A stretch of 11,840 nt of DNA from Thermoplasmata archaeon. Lineage in GTDB: Archaea > Thermoplasmatota > E2 > UBA202 > JdFR-43. Within the stretch, counting starts at the first letter, position 1, and each line of letters starts with the position of its first letter. The notes under the pieces were generated by a model. It was given only the letters and a program-made list of their open reading frames with translations, was not told where the DNA came from and did not search any database. The position numbers and the translations under genes are program-made. This document shows positions 1-6,758 of the stretch, piece after piece. The stretch is from the NCBI GenBank assembly GCA_021158865.1, contig JAGGSX010000025.1:1-11840 (forward strand), read 5' to 3'.

Positions 1-864
1 TCCTCCATAAGAAACAACAACATTTATCTTATCTTTTGTAATATTTATAACTCTGCCATAAACACTTCCATAAGATGTGGTTATTGTAAAATTTCCTAAT
101 GGAGGTGTTGTTGTAATATATATCTTTTTATCATCATAGCTTGCATTGCTCATATTTTGCCACCAAGGGTAAAGTGTTATTCCATCAAGCTTATTTGGAG
201 TTGTTTTTAAAATGACAGATGTGTTGTTAAATGAAACAACCTTGGTTGCATTATCCCATATCCAGTATGGAGGTGTTATTATTGGTTGTGCATGCCAGTC
301 ATAATACCAGTATTGGGGCACTGTTATATTTTCACCAATGAGAGGCAACCATTTTAAATTAAGGCTTCCATTTTGAATAGAGAATACTTCAAATTGCGTT
401 GAGAAACCGAGTATTTCTGATGTATTGAATTTCAGTCCTTCATAAATTGCTTTTCCAAATGCTTCTTCTGGAGAAAGTGTTACATTTTTTTCTTCTCCTT
501 CTTTCATTCCAAGCATTGCATTATACAATCCTTTAATGTCAGGAATTCTAACTCCTTCTATTGTTCCAATATCTGAATAACTCCATCCCTGCGGATATGT
601 TTTTGGATAATCATTACCAAAATATATTTTTAAAGGCAATATGGTATAATTTCCCTCAAAAGATGCATTGTATGTTACATTCCCAATAAATGAAGAACTT
701 ATGACACTTCCATTCTCGAGATATGCAATATAATAAATTTCTGCAAAATCCCCTTCTTTTAGAGTCAGCGGCTTATTCTCCTGCCATAAATCGTAGGCAT
801 ATACTCCAGCCGCCACGCAAATTATAATGACCAATGCTATGATTCCTTTCGTAATTTCCTTCAT
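1..864 (-). CDS. Membrane-anchored FKBP-type peptidyl-prolyl isomerase (C-terminus cut by window edge)
   Basis: An open frame of 288 codons runs without a stop from an ATG at 864 to the left edge, so the C-terminus is missing. Residues 5-24 form one hydrophobic segment (GIIALVIIICVAAG core), a signal peptide or membrane anchor. An FKBP fold follows: KEGDFAEIYYIAYLENGSVI at about 36-55 is the family's first strands, and GMKEGEEKNVTLSPEEAFGK at 119-138 is the characteristic closing motif with the hydrophobic-pocket loop. Members assist folding by isomerising prolyl bonds; this one should work outside the membrane. Residues 170-205 are unusually rich in Trp and Tyr. The fragment has 15 N-X-S/T sequons in 21 Asn, consistent with an exported, glycosylated protein. 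The start overlaps the aminotransferase stop as ATGA (861-864), so translation is probably coupled. The family call is firm; substrates are unknown. Confidence 0.85.
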   Translation of the reverse strand, partial: MKEITKGIIALVIIICVAAGVYAYDLWQENKPLTLKEGDFAEIYYIAYLENGSVISSSFIGNVTYNASFEGNYTILPLKIYFGNDYPKTYPQGWSYSDIGTIEGVRIPDIKGLYNAMLGMKEGEEKNVTLSPEEAFGKAIYEGLKFNTSEILGFSTQFEVFSIQNGSLNLKWLPLIGENITVPQYWYYDWHAQPIITPPYWIWDNATKVVSFNNTSVILKTTPNKLDGITLYPWWQNMSNASYDDKKIYITTTPPLGNFTITTSYGSVYGRVINITKDKINVVVSYGG

Positions 865-2066
865 TTTTTCACCCTATTTTTCATAAAATCATCAATCCTA
901 TTAAAAGCTTCCTCCATTACGGGCAAAGGAGGTAATATTACAGCTCTAAAATGATTTTTTCCATAAGTTGGTGAAAAACCAGAACCATGAACAACCAGAA
1001 CATGCACTTCATTTAATAAATCCAAAACAAATTCTTTATCATCCTTCCATGTGCCATCTATGCTTTCTATTTTTGGAAATATGTAGAAAGCGCCCTGCGG
1101 CTTTGTTGTTGACAGCCCATCAATTTCATTTATTCTTTTGTATGCATAATCTCTCCTTTTCCTCAATTTTGAAACCATCTCACCAATATGCTTTTGGCTG
1201 CCTCTTAATGCTTCTATCATGGCACGCTGCGCAACTGAATTTGCACACAATCTTGACCTTGCCAATCTAAAAAATGCATCTTTTATCAAATCTATTTCTC
1301 CATCAGGACTATTAAAAATTACATAGCCCATTCTCCATCCTGGAACGAGATAAACTTTTGAGAATCCATTAAATGTAATCATTGGAGTATCTTTTGCGAG
1401 AGATGCGGTTGCATACTGTCTTCCTTCAAAAACTATGTCATCATATATCTCATCAGATATAATCAATATATCATTTTCTGCTGCAACGTCCACAATTTCT
1501 TTTATCACTTTTTTTGGATATAATGCGCCAGTAGGATTATTTGGATTTATTATCACTACTGCTTTTGTCCTTTCATTTATTTTTTTTCTTACGTCATCCA
1601 CATCAGGTTGCCAATTTTCTTCTTCCAAAGTTGCATAAGCAATTGGCTTAGCTCCATAAAAAGATGTTATTAAATTATAGGGAGGGTAAGTGGGGCCTGG
1701 AACAAGCAGTTCATCTCCATGATTTAACGTTGAAGCAAGAAACATTTGTAAAGCTTCTGTAACTCCTGTTGTCACACATATATCATTTATACCATAATCC
1801 ATTCCATTTCTTCTCTTCTCTCTCTTGGCTATTTCTTCTCTAAGTTCTTCATACCCTTCAGAAGGAGCATATCCATTGTATCCATCCAAAGTAGCCTGAT
1901 ATAGAGCATCTTTAATGTGGCGAGGAGTGTCAAAATCATAGGCTATTGGGTCTCCAATATTAAGTTTCAATACTTTAATTCCATTGCCTTCTAATTTCCT
2001 TGCAGGAATTAAAACTTCTCTTATGGCGTATGAAATTCCCCTTGATTTTTCAGACGGACTTATCAT
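861..2066 (-). CDS. Class I PLP-dependent aminotransferase, alanine/aspartate type
   Basis: A 401-residue fold-type I aminotransferase that moves amino groups between an amino acid and a 2-oxoacid in the cytoplasm. Visible landmarks are the substrate loop YNGYAPSEGYEELREEIA (63-80), NPNNPTG (174-180) with the PLP-ring Asn177, SDEIYDD with Asp205 and Tyr208, FSKVYLVPGWRMGY with Schiff-base Lys237, and the carboxylate-binding Arg374. The sequence resembles archaeal alanine aminotransferases (AlaA group), but aspartate or other specificities cannot be excluded, so no symbol is given. The open frame extends 55 codons further upstream. I chose the ATG at 2066 because the extension is Cys/Ile/Phe-rich and unlike the family, crosses the TATA box and enters the neighbouring gene; family N-termini begin near ISPSEKSRGISYAIRE. 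The likely transcript is leaderless, from a TATA box about 28 nt upstream shared with the divergent mutase gene. The FKBP gene follows with an ATGA overlap. Confidence 0.92.
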   Translation of the reverse strand: MISPSEKSRGISYAIREVLIPARKLEGNGIKVLKLNIGDPIAYDFDTPRHIKDALYQATLDGYNGYAPSEGYEELREEIAKREKRRNGMDYGINDICVTTGVTEALQMFLASTLNHGDELLVPGPTYPPYNLITSFYGAKPIAYATLEEENWQPDVDDVRKKINERTKAVVIINPNNPTGALYPKKVIKEIVDVAAENDILIISDEIYDDIVFEGRQYATASLAKDTPMITFNGFSKVYLVPGWRMGYVIFNSPDGEIDLIKDAFFRLARSRLCANSVAQRAMIEALRGSQKHIGEMVSKLRKRRDYAYKRINEIDGLSTTKPQGAFYIFPKIESIDGTWKDDKEFVLDLLNEVHVLVVHGSGFSPTYGKNHFRAVILPPLPVMEEAFNRIDDFMKNRVKK

Positions 2067-2088
2067 AGGATTGCATACAACATCACAA

Positions 2089-2098
2089 TAAATATTTA
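2089..2098. promoter_or_regulatory. Palindromic TATA box for two divergent genes
   Basis: TAAATATTTA is its own reverse complement and is the only TATA-like element in the 51-bp gap between the divergent aminotransferase and phosphoglycerate mutase start codons. Its centre is about 25 nt from the mutase ATG (2118) and about 28 nt from the aminotransferase ATG (2066). This is the archaeal TATA-to-start-site distance, so both mRNAs would begin at or within a few bases of their start codons. Neither ATG has a Shine-Dalgarno motif. Shared use is inferred from spacing. Confidence 0.6.
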
Positions 2099-2117
2099 AT
2101 GGTTTGACATTACAACC

Positions 2118-3617
2118 ATGCTTTTGCTTGCAATATTGGATGGATGGGGATATATAAATAAAAAAATAGGAAATGCAATATATTATGCAAAAACACCGAA
2201 TATGGATAAATATATGAGAAAATATCCCCATGCTATTTTAAATACAAGTGGGATAAATGTCGGCTTGCCATCTGGTCAGATGGGAAATTCTGAAGTGGGA
2301 CATACAAATATAGGAGCTGGGAGAATTGTTTATCAAATGCCTCTCCGCATTCTAAATGCAATAAAAGATGGAAGTTTTTTTGAAAACAAGGTTTTAAAAA
2401 ATGCTATGGAAAAAGCAAAAAATGGCAGGCTTCATTTAATGGGTCTTATAGGAAATGGAGGAGTTCATGCAATGATGGAACATTTATATGCCTTATTAAA
2501 AATGGCTAAAAGAGAAGGAGTAACGGACACAAAAATACATTGCTTTTTGGACGGCAGGGACACGCCGCCGAAAAGCGCCGCCGGGCACATAAAAGAGCTT
2601 GAGAGCAATTTGAAAAAAATTGGTATTGGAGAGATAGCAAGTTTGGTTGGAAGATATTATGCAATGGATCGCGACAATAGATGGGACAGGGTTAAGATGG
2701 CTTATGATATGCTTGTTGAAGGAAAGGGAAGGAAAGTAGCAAATGCTGAAGAAGGAATAAAAATTGCTTATAAAAATGGAGAGACAGATGAATTTGTTAA
2801 ACCAACTGTAATAGATGCAGAAAATTCAAAAATAAGAGATAATGATGTTGTAATATTTTTCAATTTTCGTCCTGATAGAGCAAGAGAACTTACAAGAGCT
2901 TTTGTTGATAACAATTTCAATGCTTTTCCTCACAAGTCATTAAAAATTCATTTTGTTGCATTGACGAGATATTATAAAGAATTGAATGCAGATGTTGCTT
3001 TTGAAGAAGAAGAAATAAAAAATACATTTGGAGAAGTTATTTCAAAAAATGGGCTTAAGCAGTTGAGAATTGCAGAAACAGAAAAATATGCTCATGTAAC
3101 ATATTTCTTTAATGGAGGCAGGGAAAAGCCATTTAAAGGAGAAGATAGATGTTTGATTCCATCACCAAAAGTGGCTACTTATGATTTACGTCCAGAAATG
3201 TCTGCTTATGCTGTGACGGAAGAGTTAATAAAAAGGATAAAAAGTAAAAAATATGATGTTATAATATTAAATTATGCAAATCCAGACATGGTCGGTCATA
3301 CTGGTGTATGGAATGCTGCAATAAAAGCTGTCGAAACAGTTGATGAATGTTTAGGAAAAGTTATTGATGCTTTGATGGAAGAAAATGGAATAGCATTGAT
3401 TACAGCAGACCATGGAAATGCTGAAGAAATGTTTGATGAAAATGCAAATCCAAAGACATCACATACAACAAATCCAGTTCCATTTATAATTGTTGGAAAA
3501 AATGGAATAAAATTAAGAAATGGCATACTTGCAGATATTGCTCCAACAATGCTTGATCTATTGGAAATAGAAAAACCTAAAGAAATGACTGGAAAAAGTC
3601 TCATAATGAGCGTCTAA
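2118..3617 (+). CDS. gpmI: 2,3-bisphosphoglycerate-independent phosphoglycerate mutase (bacterial type)
   Basis: Interconverts 3- and 2-phosphoglycerate in glycolysis/gluconeogenesis through a phosphoserine intermediate and two metal ions, usually Mn. The 499 residues are close to the family's usual length of about 510. The full active site is visible: Asp8 (LDGWG), the nucleophile Ser58 in GQMGNSEVGH, His117, Arg147-Asp148 (LDGRDTPP), Arg179 and Arg185, Arg251 and Arg254 (FNFRPDRA), Lys323, Asp390 and His394 (NPDMVGH), Asp431-His432 (TADHGN) and His449. This is the two-domain GpmI type, not the shorter divergent archaeal ApgM type, which suggests past transfer from bacteria or a lineage that kept this form. 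The ATG at 2118 is the only start after an in-frame stop at 2097-2099, leaving a very short N-terminus. It is probably leaderless. Bases 2551-2590 are about 72% G+C, far above the rest of the gene. Confidence 0.96.
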   Translation: MLLLAILDGWGYINKKIGNAIYYAKTPNMDKYMRKYPHAILNTSGINVGLPSGQMGNSEVGHTNIGAGRIVYQMPLRILNAIKDGSFFENKVLKNAMEKAKNGRLHLMGLIGNGGVHAMMEHLYALLKMAKREGVTDTKIHCFLDGRDTPPKSAAGHIKELESNLKKIGIGEIASLVGRYYAMDRDNRWDRVKMAYDMLVEGKGRKVANAEEGIKIAYKNGETDEFVKPTVIDAENSKIRDNDVVIFFNFRPDRARELTRAFVDNNFNAFPHKSLKIHFVALTRYYKELNADVAFEEEEIKNTFGEVISKNGLKQLRIAETEKYAHVTYFFNGGREKPFKGEDRCLIPSPKVATYDLRPEMSAYAVTEELIKRIKSKKYDVIILNYANPDMVGHTGVWNAAIKAVETVDECLGKVIDALMEENGIALITADHGNAEEMFDENANPKTSHTTNPVPFIIVGKNGIKLRNGILADIAPTMLDLLEIEKPKEMTGKSLIMSV

Positions 3618-3641
3618 GAGCCATTCAGCCCTTGCAACCCT

Positions 3642-4325
3642 TTAGAAAAGGCTCTTGAATTCAAGAGCGTTTTTTAACATATTTGTATTGTTAAACATGC
3701 AATAAGATTTTATAGTGCACATTTCTTTTAGTTTTTTTAATTCATCTATAGTATAATCATAATTATATCCTCCCATGCCATGCAATCTATAATATTTTAT
3801 TTCTCCATACAAGCTTTTATTTTTGAATGGGTCTACACAATGTATTAAATCAAGTTCCATACATAATTTTTTTGTTGTTTTTTCTTTCCAATTGCTACGG
3901 GGCTCCCACGCAAAAATGAAATCATGCATTATAGAAGAAAAAAATTGTTTCATATTTTCGATGTTTTCCTTGCTTTCTTTAAAAGAAGGAGGGCATTGAA
4001 ATACAATTATTTTTGCTTTCAATTCTTTTGCAAATTGCCTTGTTTTTTCCCATGCTTCAAAAACTTCTTTTGTAGGTTTAAAAAAACCATAATTTTTATT
4101 TGCCTTTATACCAGCTTTTCTATATGTTGGGCTTGTTGGCGGATGAGTTATAGGCTGCCATGCCTTCATTGTGTATTCAAAATTTTTTGGAGCCTGCTTT
4201 TGCCATTTTGTTGCAGTTTTTACCATTGGAAGCTTATAGAAAGTTTGCTGTATTTCAACAACATCAAAATTTTTGAAATATTCTTCCCTTTTTCCTCTGA
4301 AGCCACAGCATCCAATTTTTATCAT
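3642..4325 (-). CDS. DUF72 (YecE-like) TIM-barrel protein
   Basis: A 227-residue protein of the widespread DUF72 family, which has a TIM-barrel-like fold and no established function. Seen here are the N-terminal GCCGFRGKREEYFKNF, the family's substrate-pocket stretch DVVEIQQTFYKLP (where many members have ENTFY), FEYTMKAWQPITHPP (about 49-63), the later strand motif YYRLHGMGGYNYDY and the C-terminal YCMFNNTN. The length is typical or slightly short. It begins at an ATG overlapping the TGA of tyrosyl-tRNA synthetase (ATGA, 4322-4325), so the two are probably one transcript with coupled translation. Its stop is 24 bp from the stop of the convergent mutase gene, and its last codons contain an 18-bp palindrome. 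A link to nucleic acid or tRNA metabolism is suggested only by the neighbour. Confidence 0.85.
   Translation of the reverse strand: MIKIGCCGFRGKREEYFKNFDVVEIQQTFYKLPMVKTATKWQKQAPKNFEYTMKAWQPITHPPTSPTYRKAGIKANKNYGFFKPTKEVFEAWEKTRQFAKELKAKIIVFQCPPSFKESKENIENMKQFFSSIMHDFIFAWEPRSNWKEKTTKKLCMELDLIHCVDPFKNKSLYGEIKYYRLHGMGGYNYDYTIDELKKLKEMCTIKSYCMFNNTNMLKNALEFKSLF
3651..3675 (+). terminator. Hairpin plus T-run terminator after the mutase gene
   Basis: GCTCTTGAATTCAAGAGC (3651-3668) is a perfect 18-bp palindrome followed after one G by six T (3670-3675), the layout of an intrinsic terminator for plus-strand transcription 34 nt past the mutase stop. It lies inside the last codons of the convergent DUF72 gene. 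A competing 7-bp stem, AAGAGCC (3616-3622) with GGCTCTT (3650-3656), shares its left arm. Archaeal termination relies mainly on the U-run, so how much the hairpin contributes is uncertain. Confidence 0.5.
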
Positions 4326-5317
4326 TTATTCATATAGCTTTTCAACATTTCTAAATTTTTTGGATTTTTTTCAAAGTAATTCCTGATTGGCTCCAAAATT
4401 TTGTTTAAATAGCTTGCTATGCTAATTTTCAAATCGAGAGGATGAACTTCTTTTCTTATAAATGCTTCTTCAAGATTTTCATAAGAATAAAATTTCAATT
4501 TCCCAGATAAAATTTCAATTTCTCCAAAGTAGGGGAATATTATATAATGGGCTATCTCCATAACTGGATTTTCTGCAATTCCTTCTGGGCAGTAAGCTTT
4601 CTTCAATTTTTTTTCTATCATCTCATAATCATCATGAACAAATATGGCACTTTCAGGCTTGCTCTTAGACATTTTAACATCCATCCTCCCAGAAGCCTTC
4701 AAGCTTGAAATTATAGGTGTATGCAATGCAACAGGCTTTTTTATTTTCATCTTTTCAGCAATATCTCTCGCAAGCATGTGAGCATGCCTCTGGTCAATCC
4801 CTCCAAGAGCTGCATCTACATTCAGGTAAAAAATATCAGCAACCTGCATTAAAGGATAGATAAATTTTGAAACATCTTTTTCCGCCTCCTCCGCCTGCCG
4901 CCCCATTATGTCCATGGCTCTCCTCACTCTTGCCAATGAAGATTGTTTTGCAATTTTTAGAACAAGATGCCAGTATTTTTCATCTCTCACCATATCACTT
5001 GCATAAATGTATTTTACATTTTTTACTCCCATTGCATTAAATGAATCTTTTATGTATTCTCCACAAGTTTTTATTGCTTCCATGTCTCCATTCAATTTAT
5101 CATTAATCCATGCATGCCAGTCAGCAAGCAGAATTGTAACATCAAAACCAGCATTGACCAAATCTTTAACTTTTTCTCCGCACATCAGCCAGCCAAGATG
5201 CACGAGTCCAGATGGTTCAAATCCAATGTAAGCCTTCTTATTTTCCTTTTTTAAAACTTCTTTAAGTTCATCTATTGTTATGATTTCCTTCAAATTTTTT
5301 GCTACAACATCAAGCAT
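4322..5317 (-). CDS. tyrS: Tyrosyl-tRNA synthetase, archaeal type
   Basis: A class I aminoacyl-tRNA synthetase that charges tRNA-Tyr in the cytoplasm. In its 331 residues, YIGFEPSGLVHLG (30-42) carries the HIGH-like motif, and KMSKSK (215-220) is the second class I signature. Tyr30, Tyr154, Gln158 and Asp161 (YPLMQVADIF) correspond to the tyrosine-pocket residues of the Methanocaldococcus enzyme (Tyr32, Tyr151, Gln155, Asp158); the Asp argues for tyrosine rather than tryptophan. GGIDQRHAHMLARD (172-185) is also typical. There is no S4-like C-terminal domain, as usual for archaeal forms. The ATG at 5317 has no Shine-Dalgarno site but has a TATA-like box about 25 nt upstream, so the message is probably leaderless. 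The DUF72 gene follows with an ATGA overlap. A GC-rich patch (4881-4904) encodes GRQAEEAE. Confidence 0.95.
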   Translation of the reverse strand: MLDVVAKNLKEIITIDELKEVLKKENKKAYIGFEPSGLVHLGWLMCGEKVKDLVNAGFDVTILLADWHAWINDKLNGDMEAIKTCGEYIKDSFNAMGVKNVKYIYASDMVRDEKYWHLVLKIAKQSSLARVRRAMDIMGRQAEEAEKDVSKFIYPLMQVADIFYLNVDAALGGIDQRHAHMLARDIAEKMKIKKPVALHTPIISSLKASGRMDVKMSKSKPESAIFVHDDYEMIEKKLKKAYCPEGIAENPVMEIAHYIIFPYFGEIEILSGKLKFYSYENLEEAFIRKEVHPLDLKISIASYLNKILEPIRNYFEKNPKNLEMLKSYMNK

Positions 5318-5336
5318 AAGATGTTATGATGAAATG

Positions 5337-5347
5337 ATATAATAAAA
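5337..5347 (-). promoter_or_regulatory. TATA box of the tyrS-DUF72 transcript
   Basis: On the minus strand this reads TTTTATTATAT, centred about 25 nt before the tyrS ATG at 5317, with no Shine-Dalgarno motif between. The spacing suits a leaderless archaeal mRNA. It lies in the 119-bp divergent gap that also holds the sat operon promoter; the gap contains two AAGATGTT copies (near 5319 and 5363) of unknown meaning. Confidence 0.5.
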
Positions 5348-5405
5348 TTTGGATTAATCAAAGATGTTGTTAACTTTAGAATTGCATTACCCCACAATGG
5401 AGGAA

Positions 5406-5416
5406 ATTTTTTATAG
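5406..5416 (+). promoter_or_regulatory. TATA box of the sat operon
   Basis: ATTTTTTATAG, preceded by the purine-rich AGGAA (a plausible BRE), is centred about 26 nt before the ATG of the ribbon-helix-helix gene at 5437. No Shine-Dalgarno motif precedes that ATG, so a leaderless transcript is likely. This would be the only promoter needed for the four-gene operon ending at 7839. Confidence 0.5.
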
Positions 5417-5436
5417 CAGTATCCAATCACAAATCT

Positions 5437-5646
5437 ATGGCAGAAGAATATAACCTTTCCATACCTGCATCACTGGCAAAAAAAATAAAAGAAAGAATAG
5501 AAGGAACAGGCTTTGATTCTATATCAAGTTATGTAACCTATGTGCTGAGAGAATTACTTGCAGAAGACGAAAAAGAAAATGAACTAACTAAAGAAGACGA
5601 AGAAAAAATAAAAGAAAGATTGCGTGCCCTTGGATATCTGGATTAA
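5437..5646 (+). CDS. Ribbon-helix-helix (CopG/Arc-like) DNA-binding protein
   Basis: A 69-residue protein. YNLSIPASLAKKIKERI (5-21) has the strand-then-helix pattern of ribbon-helix-helix repressors, followed by the turn GFDSISSYVTYVLRELLAE (25-43) that forms the second helix. Such proteins dimerise through the N-terminal strand and insert it into the DNA major groove. The tail (44-69) is highly charged, Glu/Lys-rich and probably helical; it may bind an effector or partner, or simply extend the dimer. It is the first gene of the operon with sat, sulfotransferase and cysC; only one base separates its TAA from the sat ATG. This makes it a candidate regulator of that operon, acting on its own promoter. 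The target site is not identified. Confidence 0.8.
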   Translation: MAEEYNLSIPASLAKKIKERIEGTGFDSISSYVTYVLRELLAEDEKENELTKEDEEKIKERLRALGYLD

Positions 5647-5647
5647 A

Positions 5648-6757
5648 ATGCTGCCGCATGGAGGGAAACTGGTTTACAGGGCGGATAACAATAAAAATAT
5701 AGAGGGCATGCAAAAGATGGAAGTGAGCGAGGAAATTGCAGTAGATATAGAGAATATTGCTTATGGTGTTTTCTCTCCATTGGAAGGATTTATGTGCAGA
5801 AATGATTTTGAAAATGTTGTCTATAATATGCGTCTTGAGAATGATTTGCCATGGACAATCCCAATTATTCTGGATGTAAATGAGAGTTTTAGAGAAGGAG
5901 ATGAAATTTTACTTTATTCAAAAAATGGAATGAAGGCAGAGATGAAAATAGAAGAAATTTATTCATACGATAAAAAGGAGTTAGCAAATAAAGTTTTTAA
6001 GACAAATGATATGGCTCATCCAGGAGTTAAAAAAATAAGTGGGATGAAAGACAAACTTATAGGAGGAAAAATAACATTGATTGAAAATGGCGACCATCAA
6101 TTTGAAAATTATTATCTAAAGCCGGCTGAAACAAGAGTATTGTTTAAAGAGAAAAGATGGAAGGAAATAGTAGCTTTTCAGACGAGAAATGTTCCCCATC
6201 TCGGGCATGAATATGTTCAAAAAACCGCTCTAACATTTGTTGATGGCTTATTCATAAATCCTATAATTGGAAAGAAAAAGCATGGTGATTTTAAGAATGA
6301 GGTTATATTAAGAGCTTATGATGCCTTAATAAAAAATTATTATCGCAATGATACAACAGTTCTTTCTATTTTAAGAACAGAAATGCGTTATGCTGGGCCA
6401 AGGGAAGCAATATTCCATGCAATTATGAGAAAAAATTTTGGATGCACACATTTTATAGTGGGAAGAGATCATGCTGGAGTTGGAAATTATTATGCTCCTT
6501 ATGAAGCACATGAAATATTTAATGAATTTCCGGATTTGGGTATAATTCCAATATTCTTCCATTCATTTTTTTACTGCAAAAAATGTGGGGGTGTTGTCAA
6601 TGAAAAAATATGTCCTCATGATGAGAAACACCATATAAATTTCAGTGGGACAGCCATCAGGAAGATGCTTATAAATGGGGAAAGTCCTCCAGAAATAATG
6701 ATGAGAAAAGAAGTGGCAGATGTCGTAATGAGTTATGAAAATCCGTTTGTTGATTAA
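5648..6757 (+). CDS. sat: Sulfate adenylyltransferase (ATP sulfurylase)
   Basis: Converts sulfate and ATP to adenosine 5'-phosphosulfate (APS) and pyrophosphate. The 369-residue protein starts with LPHGGKLVYR, the family's N-terminal signature. QTRNVPHLGHEYVQ (178-191) holds the ATP-binding HxGH motif and the catalytic Gln-Thr-Arg-Asn loop, GRDHAGVGNYYAPYEA (272-287) is the second hallmark, and FSGTAIRKML (332-341) the third. Cys310, Cys313, Cys322 and a nearby His (324 or 328) form the zinc-binding insertion found in monofunctional prokaryotic enzymes. There is no fused APS kinase domain. I chose the ATG at 5648 over the upstream in-frame GTG at 5624, because the homologous region begins there and it follows the previous stop by one base. 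It lies in one operon with a sulfotransferase-like gene and APS kinase, which points to PAPS supply. Confidence 0.95.
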   Translation: MLPHGGKLVYRADNNKNIEGMQKMEVSEEIAVDIENIAYGVFSPLEGFMCRNDFENVVYNMRLENDLPWTIPIILDVNESFREGDEILLYSKNGMKAEMKIEEIYSYDKKELANKVFKTNDMAHPGVKKISGMKDKLIGGKITLIENGDHQFENYYLKPAETRVLFKEKRWKEIVAFQTRNVPHLGHEYVQKTALTFVDGLFINPIIGKKKHGDFKNEVILRAYDALIKNYYRNDTTVLSILRTEMRYAGPREAIFHAIMRKNFGCTHFIVGRDHAGVGNYYAPYEAHEIFNEFPDLGIIPIFFHSFFYCKKCGGVVNEKICPHDEKHHINFSGTAIRKMLINGESPPEIMMRKEVADVVMSYENPFVD

Positions 6758-6758
6758 C

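Noticed and set aside
2067..2231. 55-codon N-terminal extension of the aminotransferase
   Set aside because: It would cross the TATA box and enter the divergent mutase gene, is Cys/Ile/Phe-rich and unlike the family N-terminus.
3924..4337. 137-codon plus-strand frame opposite DUF72
   Set aside because: Phe/Cys/Ile-rich antisense shadow of a well-supported gene, with no motif of its own.
5383..5397. CATT-N7-AATG inverted repeat as an operator for the ribbon-helix-helix protein
   Set aside because: Only four bases per arm and the pairing does not extend, so it is within chance for this composition.
5624..5647. GTG start for sat inside the ribbon-helix-helix gene
   Set aside because: Homology begins at LPHGGK after the ATG at 5648, which follows the previous stop by one base.
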